A stretch of DNA of 64,000 bases from Caballeronia pedi (GCF_001544915.2 NZ_FCOE02000023.1:1-64000), one strand, 5' to 3'; shown: positions 43,233 through 52,949, numbered from the stretch's first letter. Notes: generated by a model not told the origin, from the letters alone. Numbers and translations: made by a program.

Positions 43233-44918
43233 ATGGACTGGATACACAACATCTTTCACAAGTCACCCGAGATAGCGTTGTTCCTGTCGCTGGCCGTGGG
43301 GTACTTCATCGGCCAGATCAACTTCGGCAAGTTCCAGCTCGGCGGCGTGGGCGGCTCGCTGCTGGCGGCCGTCGTGATCAGCCAGGCGGGCGTGTCGATC
43401 GACAACGGCGTGAAAGCGGTGATGTTCGCCGTCTTCATCTACGCGGTCGGCTACGACTCGGGGCCGGGCTTCTTCAACTCGTTGAACCGCAAGACGCTGC
43501 GTGAAATCGCGATGGCGGTGTTTCTGGCCGTATCGGCGCTCGTGACCGTCATCATCTGCGCGAAGATTTTCCATCTGAACAAGGGGCTCGCAGCAGGCCT
43601 CGCGGGCGGCGCGCTCACGCAGTCGGCCATCATCGGCACGGCGGGCGATGCCATCGCGCGTCTCGGCCTGCCCGCCGAAGAAGTGAAGTCGCTGCAGTCG
43701 GACGTCGCCATAGCGTACGCGGTGACCTACGTGTTCGGCTCGCTCGGCGCGATCATCGTGTGCGTGAATATCCTGCCGAAGTTCATGGGACGCGACCTGC
43801 GCTCGGCCGCGCTCGATGCCGAAGCGAAGCTTGCGGGCGGCACGCCGTCGCGCGGACCGGGGCAACTCGCGGCGCTGCCCGAACTGGTCGGGCGGGCGTT
43901 CAGGGTCGGACCGGCGGCGGGGCGCAAGGTCTCCGAGATCGAAATGGCGGCGCAGGATTTCGTGTCGGTCGAGAAGATCCGGCGCGCGGGCAAGGAGATC
44001 GAGCCGGGGCCGGACGTCGTGCTCGCCGCCGATGACATCGTGCTCGTGGTCGGGCGGCGCGAAGGCATGGTGCCCGTCGCGCCCAGGATCGGCACGGAAA
44101 TATCGGACGTCACCGATGTCAGCGCGGTCATGCAGACGCGCCAGGCCGTGTTCACCGCCAAAGGCCTGAACCACACGACGATCCAGAAAGTGCGCGAGAC
44201 CGTCGACCGCGATCTGCGCCACGGCGTTTTCCTCGAAAGCATCACGCGCGTCGGGCAGCCGGTGCCGATCCTGCCCGAAACGCAGCTCGAACACGGCGAC
44301 GTGCTCACCTACTTCGGCTCCGCGAAAGACACGAAGCGCGCGGTGGAGGCGACGGGCTACGAGCTGCCCTACTCGATCAAGACCGACTTCATCTACATGG
44401 GCGTCGGCATGGTCGTGGGGCTGTTGATCGGGCTGGTCGTGGTCAACATCGGCGGCGTGCCGCTCACGCTCGGGTCGGGCGGCGGCTGCCTGCTCGCGGG
44501 CCTCGTGTTCGGCTGGATGCGCGGCAAGCATCCGATGTACGGCGTGATGCCGCCCGCCGCTTCGCGCCTGTTGCAGGACTTCGGGCTGGCGGCGTTCGTC
44601 GCGGTGGTCGGTCTGAACTCGGGACTGCAGGCCGTGACGACGATCAAGCAGCTCGGCATCACGATCTTCCTGCTCGGCGTGGTCGTGACGATGGTCCCGC
44701 TGCTGCTCACGATGCTGTTCGGCCGCTACGTGCTGCGCTACGACAACGCGGCGATTCTGGCGGGCGCGCTGTCCGGCTCGCGCAGCGCCAACCCGGCGTT
44801 CGGCGGCGTGCTGGACAAGGCCGAAAGCGCCGTGCCGACCGTGCCGTTCGCGATCACGTATGCAATCGCGAACGTGCTGCTCACATTACTGGGACCGCTC
44901 GTCGTCGGTCTGGTTTGA
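43233..44918 (+). CDS. aspT: AspT-type aspartate:alanine antiporter, second copy
   Basis: A 561-residue paralogue of the preceding gene with the same plan: two membrane halves with YAVGYDSGPGFFNSLN and VGLNSGLQAVTTIK, and a central RCK_C pair (ADDIVLVVGRREGM and GDVLTYFGSAKDTK). The two differ along their length, so the duplication is not recent. It starts 100 nt after the first copy and ends 22 nt before aspD. Whether both form homodimers or a mixed dimer is unknown. Confidence 0.88.
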   Translation: MDWIHNIFHKSPEIALFLSLAVGYFIGQINFGKFQLGGVGGSLLAAVVISQAGVSIDNGVKAVMFAVFIYAVGYDSGPGFFNSLNRKTLREIAMAVFLAVSALVTVIICAKIFHLNKGLAAGLAGGALTQSAIIGTAGDAIARLGLPAEEVKSLQSDVAIAYAVTYVFGSLGAIIVCVNILPKFMGRDLRSAALDAEAKLAGGTPSRGPGQLAALPELVGRAFRVGPAAGRKVSEIEMAAQDFVSVEKIRRAGKEIEPGPDVVLAADDIVLVVGRREGMVPVAPRIGTEISDVTDVSAVMQTRQAVFTAKGLNHTTIQKVRETVDRDLRHGVFLESITRVGQPVPILPETQLEHGDVLTYFGSAKDTKRAVEATGYELPYSIKTDFIYMGVGMVVGLLIGLVVVNIGGVPLTLGSGGGCLLAGLVFGWMRGKHPMYGVMPPAASRLLQDFGLAAFVAVVGLNSGLQAVTTIKQLGITIFLLGVVVTMVPLLLTMLFGRYVLRYDNAAILAGALSGSRSANPAFGGVLDKAESAVPTVPFAITYAIANVLLTLLGPLVVGLV

Positions 44919-44940
44919 ATCTTTCACTGGAGAACGCATC

Positions 44941-46590
44941 ATGGCAAAGGCCAACAAGAGCAAGGATCAGGCAGCGCTGCAGGCTTTGAGTCCGTTCGAA
45001 CTGAAAGACGAGCTGATCAAGGCGGCGGGCGGCGGAGCGGTCGAACGTCCGGCCAATATCTCGATGCTGAACGCCGGACGCGGCAACCCGAACTTTCTCG
45101 CGACGATCCCGCGCCACGGCTTCTGGCAGCTCGGCCTCTTCGCGATGCGCGAGTCGGAGCGCTCGTTTGCGTACATGCCCGAGGGCGTCGGCGGTTTTCC
45201 GAAGCGCGAGGGACTGTCGGAGCGCTTCGAGTTGTTCCTGCGCGAGAACAAGGGCGTGCCCGGCATCGCGTTTCTCGCGGGCGCCGTGTCGTATGTGCGC
45301 GATCAACTCGGACTCTCGGGCAACGATTTCCTCTATGAGATGTGCGAAGGCATTCTCGCGTCGAACTATCCGGTGCCGGACCGGATGCTCAAGCTCTCGG
45401 AAGTCATCGTCGGGCAATATCTGCGGCGCGAGATGATCGGCAAGTATCCGTTCGTCGGCGAGTTCGACATCTTCGCGGTCGAAGGCGGCACGGCCGCGAT
45501 GACGTACATCTTCAACACGATGAAGCAGAACCATCTGATCAAGGCGGGCGACACCATCGCGCTCGGCCGCCCGATCTTCACGCCGTACATCGAGATTCCG
45601 ACGCTCGGCGAGTACGACCTGAAAGTCGTGAATCTGGATGCCGATGTCGAGAACAACTGGCAATACTCGAAGGCCGAACTCGACAAGCTGCGCGATCCGA
45701 AGGTCAAAGCGTTCTTCCTCGTGAACCCGAGCAATCCGCCTTCGGTGAGGATCAGCGACGAGAGCCTCGAATACATCGCGCAGATCGTCAAGGAACGCCC
45801 CGATCTGATCCTGCTGACGGACGACGTGTACGGCACCTTTGCCGACGACTTCGTGTCGCTGTTCGCGCTCGCGCCGAAGAACACGATTCTCGTCTACTCG
45901 TACTCGAAGTATTTCGGCGCGACGGGCTGGCGGCTCGGCACGATCGCGACGCACAAGGACAACATCCTCGACAAGCTGATTTCCGAGTTGCCGAAGGACA
46001 CGAAGAAGATCCTGCACCATCGCTACGAGTCGATCACGACCGAGCCGGACAAGCTGAAGTTCATCGACCGGCTGGTTGCGGACAGCCGCACTGTCGCGCT
46101 GAATCACACCGCCGGCCTGTCGACGCCTCAGCAAGTGCAGATGGTGCTGTTCTCGCTCTTCTCGCTGATGGACACGCCGGATGCCTACAAGGACGCGCTC
46201 AAGCGCCTGATCCGCAGCCGCAAGCGCGCGCTTTATGAAGAGATCGGCATTGCGTTCGACGAGAAGGACGCGAACCAGGTCGACTACTACTCGATCATCG
46301 ACATGGAGTATTTCGGCGAGCGTGCGTACGGACGCGAGTTCGTCGACTGGCTGCTCAAGCACACGGAGGCGTCGGAACTGCTGTTCCGTCTGGCGACCGA
46401 CGCGCGCGTCGTGCTGCTGCCGGGCATGGGCTTCGGTACGAAGCATCCGTCGGGGCGCGTGTCGCTCGCGAATCTCAACGAGTCCGATTATCGGAAGATC
46501 GGACGCGCGATCCGCAAGCTCACCGACGAGTATGTCGAGCGCTACAACAAGGAGACGGGCAAGAAGATCGAGAGAAAAGAGGTCAAGTAA
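44941..46590 (+). CDS. aspD: Aspartate 4-decarboxylase (PLP-dependent)
   Basis: A 549-residue class-I aminotransferase-fold enzyme, longer than plain transaminases as expected for AspD. The PLP lysine is Lys323 in YSYSKYFGATGWRLG; the cofactor Asn is in FFLVNPSNPPS and the Asp/Tyr in LLTDDVYGTF. It converts L-aspartate to L-alanine and CO2, with some transaminase activity. Paired with AspT it forms a proton-consuming aspartate/alanine cycle. ATG 44941 with GGAG at 44930 is preferred over an in-frame start overlapping aspT. Confidence 0.93.
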   Translation: MAKANKSKDQAALQALSPFELKDELIKAAGGGAVERPANISMLNAGRGNPNFLATIPRHGFWQLGLFAMRESERSFAYMPEGVGGFPKREGLSERFELFLRENKGVPGIAFLAGAVSYVRDQLGLSGNDFLYEMCEGILASNYPVPDRMLKLSEVIVGQYLRREMIGKYPFVGEFDIFAVEGGTAAMTYIFNTMKQNHLIKAGDTIALGRPIFTPYIEIPTLGEYDLKVVNLDADVENNWQYSKAELDKLRDPKVKAFFLVNPSNPPSVRISDESLEYIAQIVKERPDLILLTDDVYGTFADDFVSLFALAPKNTILVYSYSKYFGATGWRLGTIATHKDNILDKLISELPKDTKKILHHRYESITTEPDKLKFIDRLVADSRTVALNHTAGLSTPQQVQMVLFSLFSLMDTPDAYKDALKRLIRSRKRALYEEIGIAFDEKDANQVDYYSIIDMEYFGERAYGREFVDWLLKHTEASELLFRLATDARVVLLPGMGFGTKHPSGRVSLANLNESDYRKIGRAIRKLTDEYVERYNKETGKKIERKEVK

Positions 46591-46607
46591 GGACGACCGT
46601 GCCAGGA

Positions 46608-46631
46608 CTGCCCGCTGCATGCGGCGGGCAG
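46608..46631. terminator. Weak candidate hairpin between aspD and convergent MFS gene
   Basis: Arms CTGCCCGC (46608-46615) and GCGGGCAG (46624-46631) with an 8-nt loop lie between two convergent genes. There is no T tract on either strand, so it may act only as an mRNA 3' end or a weak bidirectional terminator. Confidence 0.35.
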
Positions 46632-46637
46632 CCGCCC

Positions 46638-47912
46638 TCACGCCGCGACGCGCAACGCCCCCATCCCGCCCTTGCCCCGGCTCACCGCAGCCAGCGCCGC
46701 GAGACTGATCATCGCGGTAAACATCATGTAGAAGCTCGGCGCGGCCTTGCTGCCGGTCGCGCTCAGCAGCCAGATGATGATCGCGGGCGTGAAGCCGCCG
46801 AACACCGTCACGCCGATGTTGTAGCCGATCGACATGCCCGTCGCGCGCGTCGACACGGGAAAGATCTCGGACATCAGCGCCGGCAACGCGCCGAAGTAGA
46901 TCGCCTTGAGCAGCGCCAGCCACGCGACGAGCGCGAACAGCGCCGGCACAGACACATGCCCGACGACATACGCGAACGCCGGATACCCCGTCACGAAGAG
47001 CAGCAACGCGGCGGTCGACATCTGCTTCACGCGCCCGATCTTGTCCGACAGATGGCCCGCGAACGGCGTGACCAAGGTCAGCATCAATCCCGCGACTGTG
47101 CTCGCCGCGAAGCCCGTCGAGGCATCGAGATGCAGCTCGCGCATCGCGAACGTCGGCACGTACTGCAGCAGATAGTTCACTGCCGTCGATACCGTCAGCG
47201 CGCCGATCGAAATCAGCAGCAAGGTCTTTTGCCGCGCGAACACATCGCGCACGGGCGTGGCCGTGTGTTCGGCTTCGGTGTAATCGGTCGCGTCTTCCAG
47301 ATAGCGGCGCAGGAACAGCCCCGCCGGCCCGATCAGCAAGCCGAAGAAGAACGGAATGCGCCAGCCCCACGCGGCGAGTTCGGCGGCGGGCATCAGCTTG
47401 GCGAGCGCGAAACCGAAGAGCGACGCGAGCAAGGTCGCGAGCCCTTGCGTCGCGAATTGCCAGCTCGCGAGCAGGCCGCGCCGGTCGGGCGCGTGCTCGA
47501 TCAGCATGGCCGTGGACGCGCCGAACTCCCCGCCCGCCGAAAAGCCCTGGATCAGACGCGCGATGAACACGCCCGCCGGCGCGATCAGCCCGATCGATGC
47601 GTAAGTCGGAATCACCGCGATGATCGCCGTGCCGATCATCATCAGGCCGACCGACATCATCAGCGCCGCCTTGCGTCCGCGCTTGTCGGCATAGGCGCCG
47701 AGCACCATGCCGCCGATCGGCCGCACCAGATACGACGCGCCGAACGAGCCGAAGGTGAGCAGCATCGACGCTGTCTCGTTGGCGGCCGGGAAAAAGTTCT
47801 TCGCGATATACACCGCGAAAAACGCATAGATCGCGATATCGAACCATTCGAGCGCGTTTCCGACCGAAGTCGCGAGCACGATCTGCGTCAGACTCAGAGG
47901 CTTTTTGTTCAT
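46638..47912 (-). CDS. MFS transporter, metabolite:H+ symporter type
   Basis: A 424-residue, 12-helix carrier of the MHS family (ShiA/ProP/KgtP-like). Markers are ATSVGNALEWFDIAIYAFFA at the start, LGAYADKRGRKAALMMSVGLM between helices 2 and 3, and GFSAGGEFGASTAMLIEHAPDRRG after helix 4. Such carriers import organic acids or osmolytes with protons. It lies 28 nt downstream of the M20 peptidase start-side operon partner, so the pair may import and hydrolyse one compound. Confidence 0.87.
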   Translation of the reverse strand: MNKKPLSLTQIVLATSVGNALEWFDIAIYAFFAVYIAKNFFPAANETASMLLTFGSFGASYLVRPIGGMVLGAYADKRGRKAALMMSVGLMMIGTAIIAVIPTYASIGLIAPAGVFIARLIQGFSAGGEFGASTAMLIEHAPDRRGLLASWQFATQGLATLLASLFGFALAKLMPAAELAAWGWRIPFFFGLLIGPAGLFLRRYLEDATDYTEAEHTATPVRDVFARQKTLLLISIGALTVSTAVNYLLQYVPTFAMRELHLDASTGFAASTVAGLMLTLVTPFAGHLSDKIGRVKQMSTAALLLFVTGYPAFAYVVGHVSVPALFALVAWLALLKAIYFGALPALMSEIFPVSTRATGMSIGYNIGVTVFGGFTPAIIIWLLSATGSKAAPSFYMMFTAMISLAALAAVSRGKGGMGALRVAA

Positions 47913-47940
47913 GATGTCCGCGTGTGAGTGAAGTCGTCTG

Positions 47941-49359
47941 TCAACGGGCGTTGCGCGTGGCGACGATCGCCTCGCCCGCTTCGCCGAGATCCCACCAGAG
48001 GCCCGCCATCAGGCCGAGCGATTCGCGCATGACCGGCGCGAGCACGTGCTCGTTCGGCGCGTGCTGATTGCAGGCGGGGTATGAATGCGGCACCCAGAGC
48101 GTCGGCAGGCCGAGCGTTTTGGCGAAGACGTCGTTGGGCACGGTGCCGCCGAGATTCGGCAGCAAGGCCGGCTTCTTGCCGGTGGTCGCGCGCATCGAAT
48201 CGAGCGCCCAGTGGACCCACGGATCGTCGAGTTCGAGACGCGTCGCGGGCGTGCCGCGCGTCGCCTTCACGCTCACTTCGGTGAAGCCGTGTTCCGCGAA
48301 ATGGCGTTCGAGATGTGTCTGCAAGTTCTCCCAGTCCGTGCCGACGACGAAGCGCAACTGGCACACCGCTTTCGCGGCGGGCGGAATTGCGTTGACGGGG
48401 GCATCGGCGTTGCCCGATTTCATCGCGAGCACTTCGAGCGCGTTCCAGCCGATCACGCGTTCGGTCGGCGTCAGGCCCGGTTCGCCCCACGTCGGATCGA
48501 TGTCGGGCGAGCTTTCGTCGCGGCCCAGTTCGATATCGGCGAGCGCGGCGCGGACCGCATCGGAAATCGGCGGCGGCCGCAATCCTTCCACAGCGATGCG
48601 CCCGTTGCGATCGACGAGACTCGCGATCGCATGCGACAGCACGACCGCCGGATTGCGCAACACGCCGCCCCAGTTGCCCGAGTGATGCCCGCCTTCGCGC
48701 AGATCGACCGTCAGTTCGAACGGCACGCCACCGCGCGAACCGAGAAAGAGCGTCGGACGCTCCGCCGAGACGCGCGGCCCGTCGGACGCAATGAACACGT
48801 CGGCTGCGAGCGCGTCCTTGTGCGCGGCGCAGACTTCGTCGAGACCCGGCGAACCGATTTCCTCGCCGGTCTCGAAGATCACCTTCACGTTGTAGCCGAG
48901 CCTGCCGTCGCGCGCCTGGAGCACCGCTGCGAGCGCCGCGAAGTTGACCGAATGCTGGCCCTTGTTGTCGGCGGTGCCGCGCCCGTACCAGCGGTCTTTG
49001 TCGACGACGATCTCCCACGGCTTCAGGCCCGCGCGCCATTGCTCGTCGTAGCCGCGCACGACATCGCCGTGGCCATAGGTCAGCACGGTCGGCGCGCGGT
49101 CCGACTCGTGCCGTTCGGCGATCAGAAACGGCGGCCCGCCCGCGACGGGGTTGTCGACGACGCGCGCCGTGAAGCCGAGACGCGCGAGCGTGTCGCTGAC
49201 TTCATCGGTCAGATAGGCGTTCAGCGCGGCGTTCGGCCCGTTCTGGCTCTCGGTGCGAAACGCGACGCGACGCTGCAAATCGGCGAAAAACGCGCCCGAA
49301 TCGAACGATTTGCAGGCGAGATCGATGGCGGTTTTTCGAGTGTTCAGGGGCTCTTTCAC
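47941..49359 (-). CDS. M20 family metallopeptidase
   Basis: A 472-residue cytoplasmic zinc peptidase or amidohydrolase. The metal-site motifs are YGHGDVV, GRGTADNKGQ (bridging Asp) and FETGEEIGSPG (catalytic Glu pair), with the dimerisation domain in the middle (about 210-330). M20 members cleave dipeptides, N-acyl amino acids or carbamoyl compounds. It is divergent from a LysR gene and upstream of an MFS carrier, which suggests a small inducible uptake-and-cleavage unit. Confidence 0.9.
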   Translation of the reverse strand: MKEPLNTRKTAIDLACKSFDSGAFFADLQRRVAFRTESQNGPNAALNAYLTDEVSDTLARLGFTARVVDNPVAGGPPFLIAERHESDRAPTVLTYGHGDVVRGYDEQWRAGLKPWEIVVDKDRWYGRGTADNKGQHSVNFAALAAVLQARDGRLGYNVKVIFETGEEIGSPGLDEVCAAHKDALAADVFIASDGPRVSAERPTLFLGSRGGVPFELTVDLREGGHHSGNWGGVLRNPAVVLSHAIASLVDRNGRIAVEGLRPPPISDAVRAALADIELGRDESSPDIDPTWGEPGLTPTERVIGWNALEVLAMKSGNADAPVNAIPPAAKAVCQLRFVVGTDWENLQTHLERHFAEHGFTEVSVKATRGTPATRLELDDPWVHWALDSMRATTGKKPALLPNLGGTVPNDVFAKTLGLPTLWVPHSYPACNQHAPNEHVLAPVMRESLGLMAGLWWDLGEAGEAIVATRNAR

Positions 49360-49421
49360 GACGTCTCCGGATGAATGATCACTGCAATTCCGGCCAGTCT
49401 AGAAACGCCATAAATTCGCGA

Positions 49422-49436
49422 CAATTTCAAAATTTG
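49422..49436. promoter_or_regulatory. Candidate LysR-type binding site
   Basis: CAATTTCAAAATTTG is an imperfect AT-rich dyad in the divergent M20/LysR promoter region. It resembles the T-N11-A core of LysR boxes. Only the position and symmetry support it. Confidence 0.3.
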
Positions 49437-49484
49437 CGGATAGCATTGCCGAAAAGGCAACGCTCAACCCGCGAGGAAAGCATC

Positions 49485-50423
49485 GTGCTGCATGGCATCG
49501 CACTCAAATACTTCGTGGAAGTCGCGCGTGCCGGCTCGCTCGCGGCGGCGTCGGAACAGCTTCACGTGGCGGTGTCGGCGATCAGCCGGCAGATCGCGAA
49601 GCTGGAGGAGCAGGCGGGCACGCCGCTATTCGAGCGCATGCCGCGCGGCATGATCCTGACCGAAGCGGGCGAACTGCTGGTGCAGCACGCGCGTCGCGCG
49701 CTGATGGATGGCGACGCGGTGCTCGACGAAATTTCGGACATGCATGCGCTCGGGCGCGGGATCGTGCGCATCGGCTGCACGGAGGGTTTCACGCGCTGCT
49801 TTCTGCCGAGCGTGATGGCGACGCATTATCGCGAGCACCCGCGCACGCGCTTCGTGATGCGCTCCGGCACGCCCGGGCAGGTCGAACATTGGGTGGCGAG
49901 CGGCGAAGTGGATGTGGGGCTGGCGTTTTCGACCTCGACATCGACGGCGCTGAGCATCGAATACAGCGTGAAGGCGCCGGTATGCGCATTGCTGCCGCCG
50001 ACGCATCCGCTCGCGGGCAAGCCGAGCGTCACGCTCGACGATATCCTTCAGTACCCTACTGCCGTGCTCGATCGCGGCACCACGGTGCGCCAGTTGATCG
50101 ACTGGTGTTGTTCGGCGCGCGGCGTGCATCTGGAGCCGGTGCTCACGAGCAACAACTCGAGCGCCATGCATCATTTCGCCGCGCTCACCGGCGCGATCAC
50201 GCTGGGCAGCGCGGTCGCGCTCGAAGGCGATCCCGGCCCGCCGACGCTCGTCGCCACGCCTATCGACGAGCCTTTGCTCAACGAGCGTCTGCTGCAGGTG
50301 ACGGTGATGCGCGAGCGCCGTCTGCCGCCCGCGGTCGATCAGTTTCTCAACACGCTGACGGACGCGTTGCGCGAGAGTCTGGGCAAGCCCGAGGCGCGCG
50401 CGGCGAAGCGAAAAAAGCGTTAG
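49485..50423 (+). CDS. LysR family transcriptional regulator
   Basis: A 312-residue regulator. The N-terminal HTH reads LKYFVEVARAGSLAAASEQLHVAVSAISRQIAKLEEQAGTPLFERMPRGM; a two-lobed effector domain follows. I choose GTG 49485, which has GAGGAAAG about six nt upstream and begins right before the conserved domain. Divergence from the M20/MFS pair suggests it controls them. The C-terminal tail is Lys/Arg-rich. Confidence 0.88.
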   Translation: MLHGIALKYFVEVARAGSLAAASEQLHVAVSAISRQIAKLEEQAGTPLFERMPRGMILTEAGELLVQHARRALMDGDAVLDEISDMHALGRGIVRIGCTEGFTRCFLPSVMATHYREHPRTRFVMRSGTPGQVEHWVASGEVDVGLAFSTSTSTALSIEYSVKAPVCALLPPTHPLAGKPSVTLDDILQYPTAVLDRGTTVRQLIDWCCSARGVHLEPVLTSNNSSAMHHFAALTGAITLGSAVALEGDPGPPTLVATPIDEPLLNERLLQVTVMRERRLPPAVDQFLNTLTDALRESLGKPEARAAKRKKR

Positions 50424-50427
50424 CCGG

Positions 50428-50808
50428 TTATTGCGTCGCGACCCACCAGGTCGTACCGGCGGCATCGCGGAAGCCGCCACGGAGGTCGTCATCGGCGCGT
50501 TTGCGCTCGGGCGCCTGCACGCTTTGCGCGCCATGTTGCAGCGCGCGGTCGTAGACGGCTTGCGCGTCGGGCACGTAGACGTGGATGTGCGGTCCGGACG
50601 ATTGCTGATCCGTCGCGCCGCCGCCGATCATCACGACACTGTCGTCGATGCGCACTTCGGCGTGCATCAGCGAACCATCGGGACGATCGAAACGGCGGAT
50701 CAAGGCGCCGTCGAAGACGCGTTCGAGAAACGTGATGATCGCTTCGGCGTTTGCGCAGACGAGATAGGGGCTGATGGACGGATAGGTGGCGGGTTTCCAG
50801 TCGGGCAT
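50428..50808 (-). CDS. VOC family protein (glyoxalase/bleomycin-resistance fold)
   Basis: A 126-residue single VOC domain of the PhnB-like kind: YPSISPYLVCANAEAIITFLERVFDGAL, HAEVRIDDSVVMIGG, GPHIHVYVPDAQAVYDRALQHGA and a C-terminal GGFRDAAGTTWWVAT. Such proteins bind divalent metals or small ligands; the activity is unknown. ATG 50808 begins the conserved domain. It converges on the LysR gene with a 4-nt gap. Confidence 0.85.
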   Translation of the reverse strand: MPDWKPATYPSISPYLVCANAEAIITFLERVFDGALIRRFDRPDGSLMHAEVRIDDSVVMIGGGATDQQSSGPHIHVYVPDAQAVYDRALQHGAQSVQAPERKRADDDLRGGFRDAAGTTWWVATQ

Positions 50809-50863
50809 GACGTTACTCGAAGTCGTGACGAGTCGATCAGCGTAATGGAATCCCGCGCCGGCT

Positions 50864-52126
50864 TCAAACCCCTTCCGCCACATCCACATCGTCCAGCTTC
50901 TGCTCCACTGCCCTCGGCATCTCGGCGGTCGCCTTCGGCGCAGGTTCGAATCGATGCACGTCATGCGTCACGAAGCCCAGATCATGACTCGGCACCTCGA
51001 ACCACTCCGGATGCCCGAACGAACGGCGAATATCTTCGAGCCCGCTCGCCCAGTGTTCGTCCATCGTGTCGTTGCTGAACTCGTAGTCCTTGTAGTGCCC
51101 TTCGAAGAACTTGTTCTTGTAGATGAGATGCACGACGTTCACCGCGCCGCCATCCGCGACCTGCCGCGCTTCGCGCAACAACGGATGCGTACGGCGCACT
51201 TTCTCGGGAACGTGCTCCAGCAGTTCCTTGATGAGCCGCGCATGCTTCTGGTTATGCGAAACGAAGTCAGTGATCGCGCGCGTTCTGCTCGAATACTGAA
51301 TGTCCTTCGTGCGCTCGCTGATATCGAGAAAATCGCCGGGCAGCGTGCCGCGCGCGCTCCACAGATCCACCTGAAACACGAGCGTGTCCTTGTGCTGGCT
51401 TTCGCGGATGATTTCCGTCAGCGGCGTATTCGATACGAGGCCGCCGTCCCAGTAGAACTCGCCATCGATCTCCACCGCCGGAAAGCCCGGCGGCAACGCA
51501 CCCGAGGCCATGAAATGCTCGGGCGCGAGGCGCATCTTCGTATTGTCGAAGTAAATCAGATTGCCGGTGCGCACATTCACCGCGCCCACCGACACGCGCA
51601 TCGCGCCATCGTTGATGCGGTCGAAATCGGCAAACTGCAGCAGCGTTGCGCGCAGCGCCGACGTATCGTAGAAGCTCACTTCGCTCGGGCGCTTGCTGTT
51701 CGTCTGGATCGACGGCACCTGCACGCGCGGCGAGAAGAAGCCTTTCTGTCCTTCGGTCAGCGCGCGCGCCGCGGCCCACATGCTCGAAAACTTGCGGCCG
51801 ATATTGGCGAACCCGAACGCGGCGGGCACGAACGCGCCCACATGCCCGATCAGATCCGCGGGCTGACAGATCGTGTTCCAGAAACCGCGCAGCGCGGCCA
51901 CGCGGTCTTCCGGCGCATTGCCCGCGATGATCGCGGTATTCAGGGCACCAATGGAAATGCCCGACGTCCACGTCGGTTCGACGCCGACTTCGGCAAGCCC
52001 TTCGAACACGCCGGCCTGATAGGAACCCAGCGCGCCGCCGCCTTGCAGCACGAGGCAAACATCATCGTAGTCCGGCAGCGCGACATCGTTCGGCTGCGTG
52101 AGTGTGTTGCGTTGACCGCGGCGCAT
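50864..52126 (-). CDS. Patatin-like phospholipase with DUF3734
   Basis: A 420-residue protein. The N-terminal patatin domain has the oxyanion loop GGGALG (29-34), the nucleophile Ser58 in GISIG, and the dyad Asp in FYWDGGLVSNTPL. A DUF3734 domain follows (about 290-380, LIYKNKFFEGHYKDYEFS). In Burkholderiaceae this protein is commonly found with 3-hydroxybutyrate dehydrogenase and acetoacetate decarboxylase genes, as here, and may act in polyhydroxybutyrate or membrane lipid turnover. It starts 9 nt downstream of the dehydrogenase stop. Confidence 0.9.
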   Translation of the reverse strand: MRRGQRNTLTQPNDVALPDYDDVCLVLQGGGALGSYQAGVFEGLAEVGVEPTWTSGISIGALNTAIIAGNAPEDRVAALRGFWNTICQPADLIGHVGAFVPAAFGFANIGRKFSSMWAAARALTEGQKGFFSPRVQVPSIQTNSKRPSEVSFYDTSALRATLLQFADFDRINDGAMRVSVGAVNVRTGNLIYFDNTKMRLAPEHFMASGALPPGFPAVEIDGEFYWDGGLVSNTPLTEIIRESQHKDTLVFQVDLWSARGTLPGDFLDISERTKDIQYSSRTRAITDFVSHNQKHARLIKELLEHVPEKVRRTHPLLREARQVADGGAVNVVHLIYKNKFFEGHYKDYEFSNDTMDEHWASGLEDIRRSFGHPEWFEVPSHDLGFVTHDVHRFEPAPKATAEMPRAVEQKLDDVDVAEGV

Positions 52127-52135
52127 GGATTCTCC

Positions 52136-52918
52136 TTATTGCATGAACCAGCCGTGGCTCACGACGACCGACTGCCCCGTCAGCGCATTCGATTCGAAGC
52201 CCGCGAGGAAGGCAACCGTGTTCGCGACATCGGCGACGGTCGTGAATTCGCCATCGACCGTTTCCTTCAGCATCACGTTCTTCACGACTTCCTCTTCCGA
52301 GATGCCGAGCGCCTTCGCCTGCTCGGGAATCTGCTTCTCGACGAGCGGCGTGCGCACGAATCCGGGGCACACCACGTTGGCGCGCACACCGCGCGGACCG
52401 CCTTCCTTCGCGACGACGCGCGCGAGTCCCAGCAAGCCGTGCTTCGCCGTGACATACGCCGACTTCAGCTTCGACGCCTCATGCGAGTGCACCGATCCCA
52501 TGTAGATGATCGAGCCGCCCTTGCCCGACGCGTACATATGCTTGATCGCGGCCTTCGTCGTCAGGAACGCGCCGTCGAGGTGGATCGCGAGCATCTTCTT
52601 CCAGTCGGCATACGCGTACTCTTCGATCGGCGCAACGATCTGGATGCCCGCGTTCGATACCAGCACATCGATGCCGCCGAGCTTCGCCACCGTTTCTTCG
52701 ATGCCCGCGTTCACCGCGTCTTCGCTGGTCACGTCCATCGACACGGCGATGGCCTTGCCGCCCGCCGCGACGATGCTGTCCGCGACCTTCTGCGCATTCG
52801 CGAGATTCAGATCGGCGATGACGACCGCCGCGCCATCGGCCGCGAGCTTTCGCGCGGTCTGTTCGCCGATGCCGCTCGCTGCGCCCGTGACGAGCGCGAC
52901 TTTTCCTTGCAGTGCCAT
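52136..52918 (-). CDS. 3-hydroxybutyrate dehydrogenase (SDR family)
   Basis: A 260-residue classical SDR. The NAD site is TGAASGIG (11-18), NNAG-like SNAG (88-91) is present, and the catalytic set is Ser142, Tyr155 and Lys159 (SAYVTAKHG). The length and the PGFVRTPLVEKQIPEQAK loop match D-3-hydroxybutyrate dehydrogenases, which interconvert 3-hydroxybutyrate and acetoacetate. The neighbouring acetoacetate decarboxylase supports this. ATG 52918 is the domain start. Confidence 0.88.
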   Translation of the reverse strand: MALQGKVALVTGAASGIGEQTARKLAADGAAVVIADLNLANAQKVADSIVAAGGKAIAVSMDVTSEDAVNAGIEETVAKLGGIDVLVSNAGIQIVAPIEEYAYADWKKMLAIHLDGAFLTTKAAIKHMYASGKGGSIIYMGSVHSHEASKLKSAYVTAKHGLLGLARVVAKEGGPRGVRANVVCPGFVRTPLVEKQIPEQAKALGISEEEVVKNVMLKETVDGEFTTVADVANTVAFLAGFESNALTGQSVVVSHGWFMQ

Positions 52919-52949
52919 GTGTTTGTTCCTTGATCGAATTGATGCGAAG

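Noticed and set aside
44881..47847. A 988-codon open frame antisense to aspD and out of frame with the MFS gene
   Set aside because: Composition is Arg/Asp-rich without domains, and it covers well-supported genes; long antisense frames are common in high-GC DNA.
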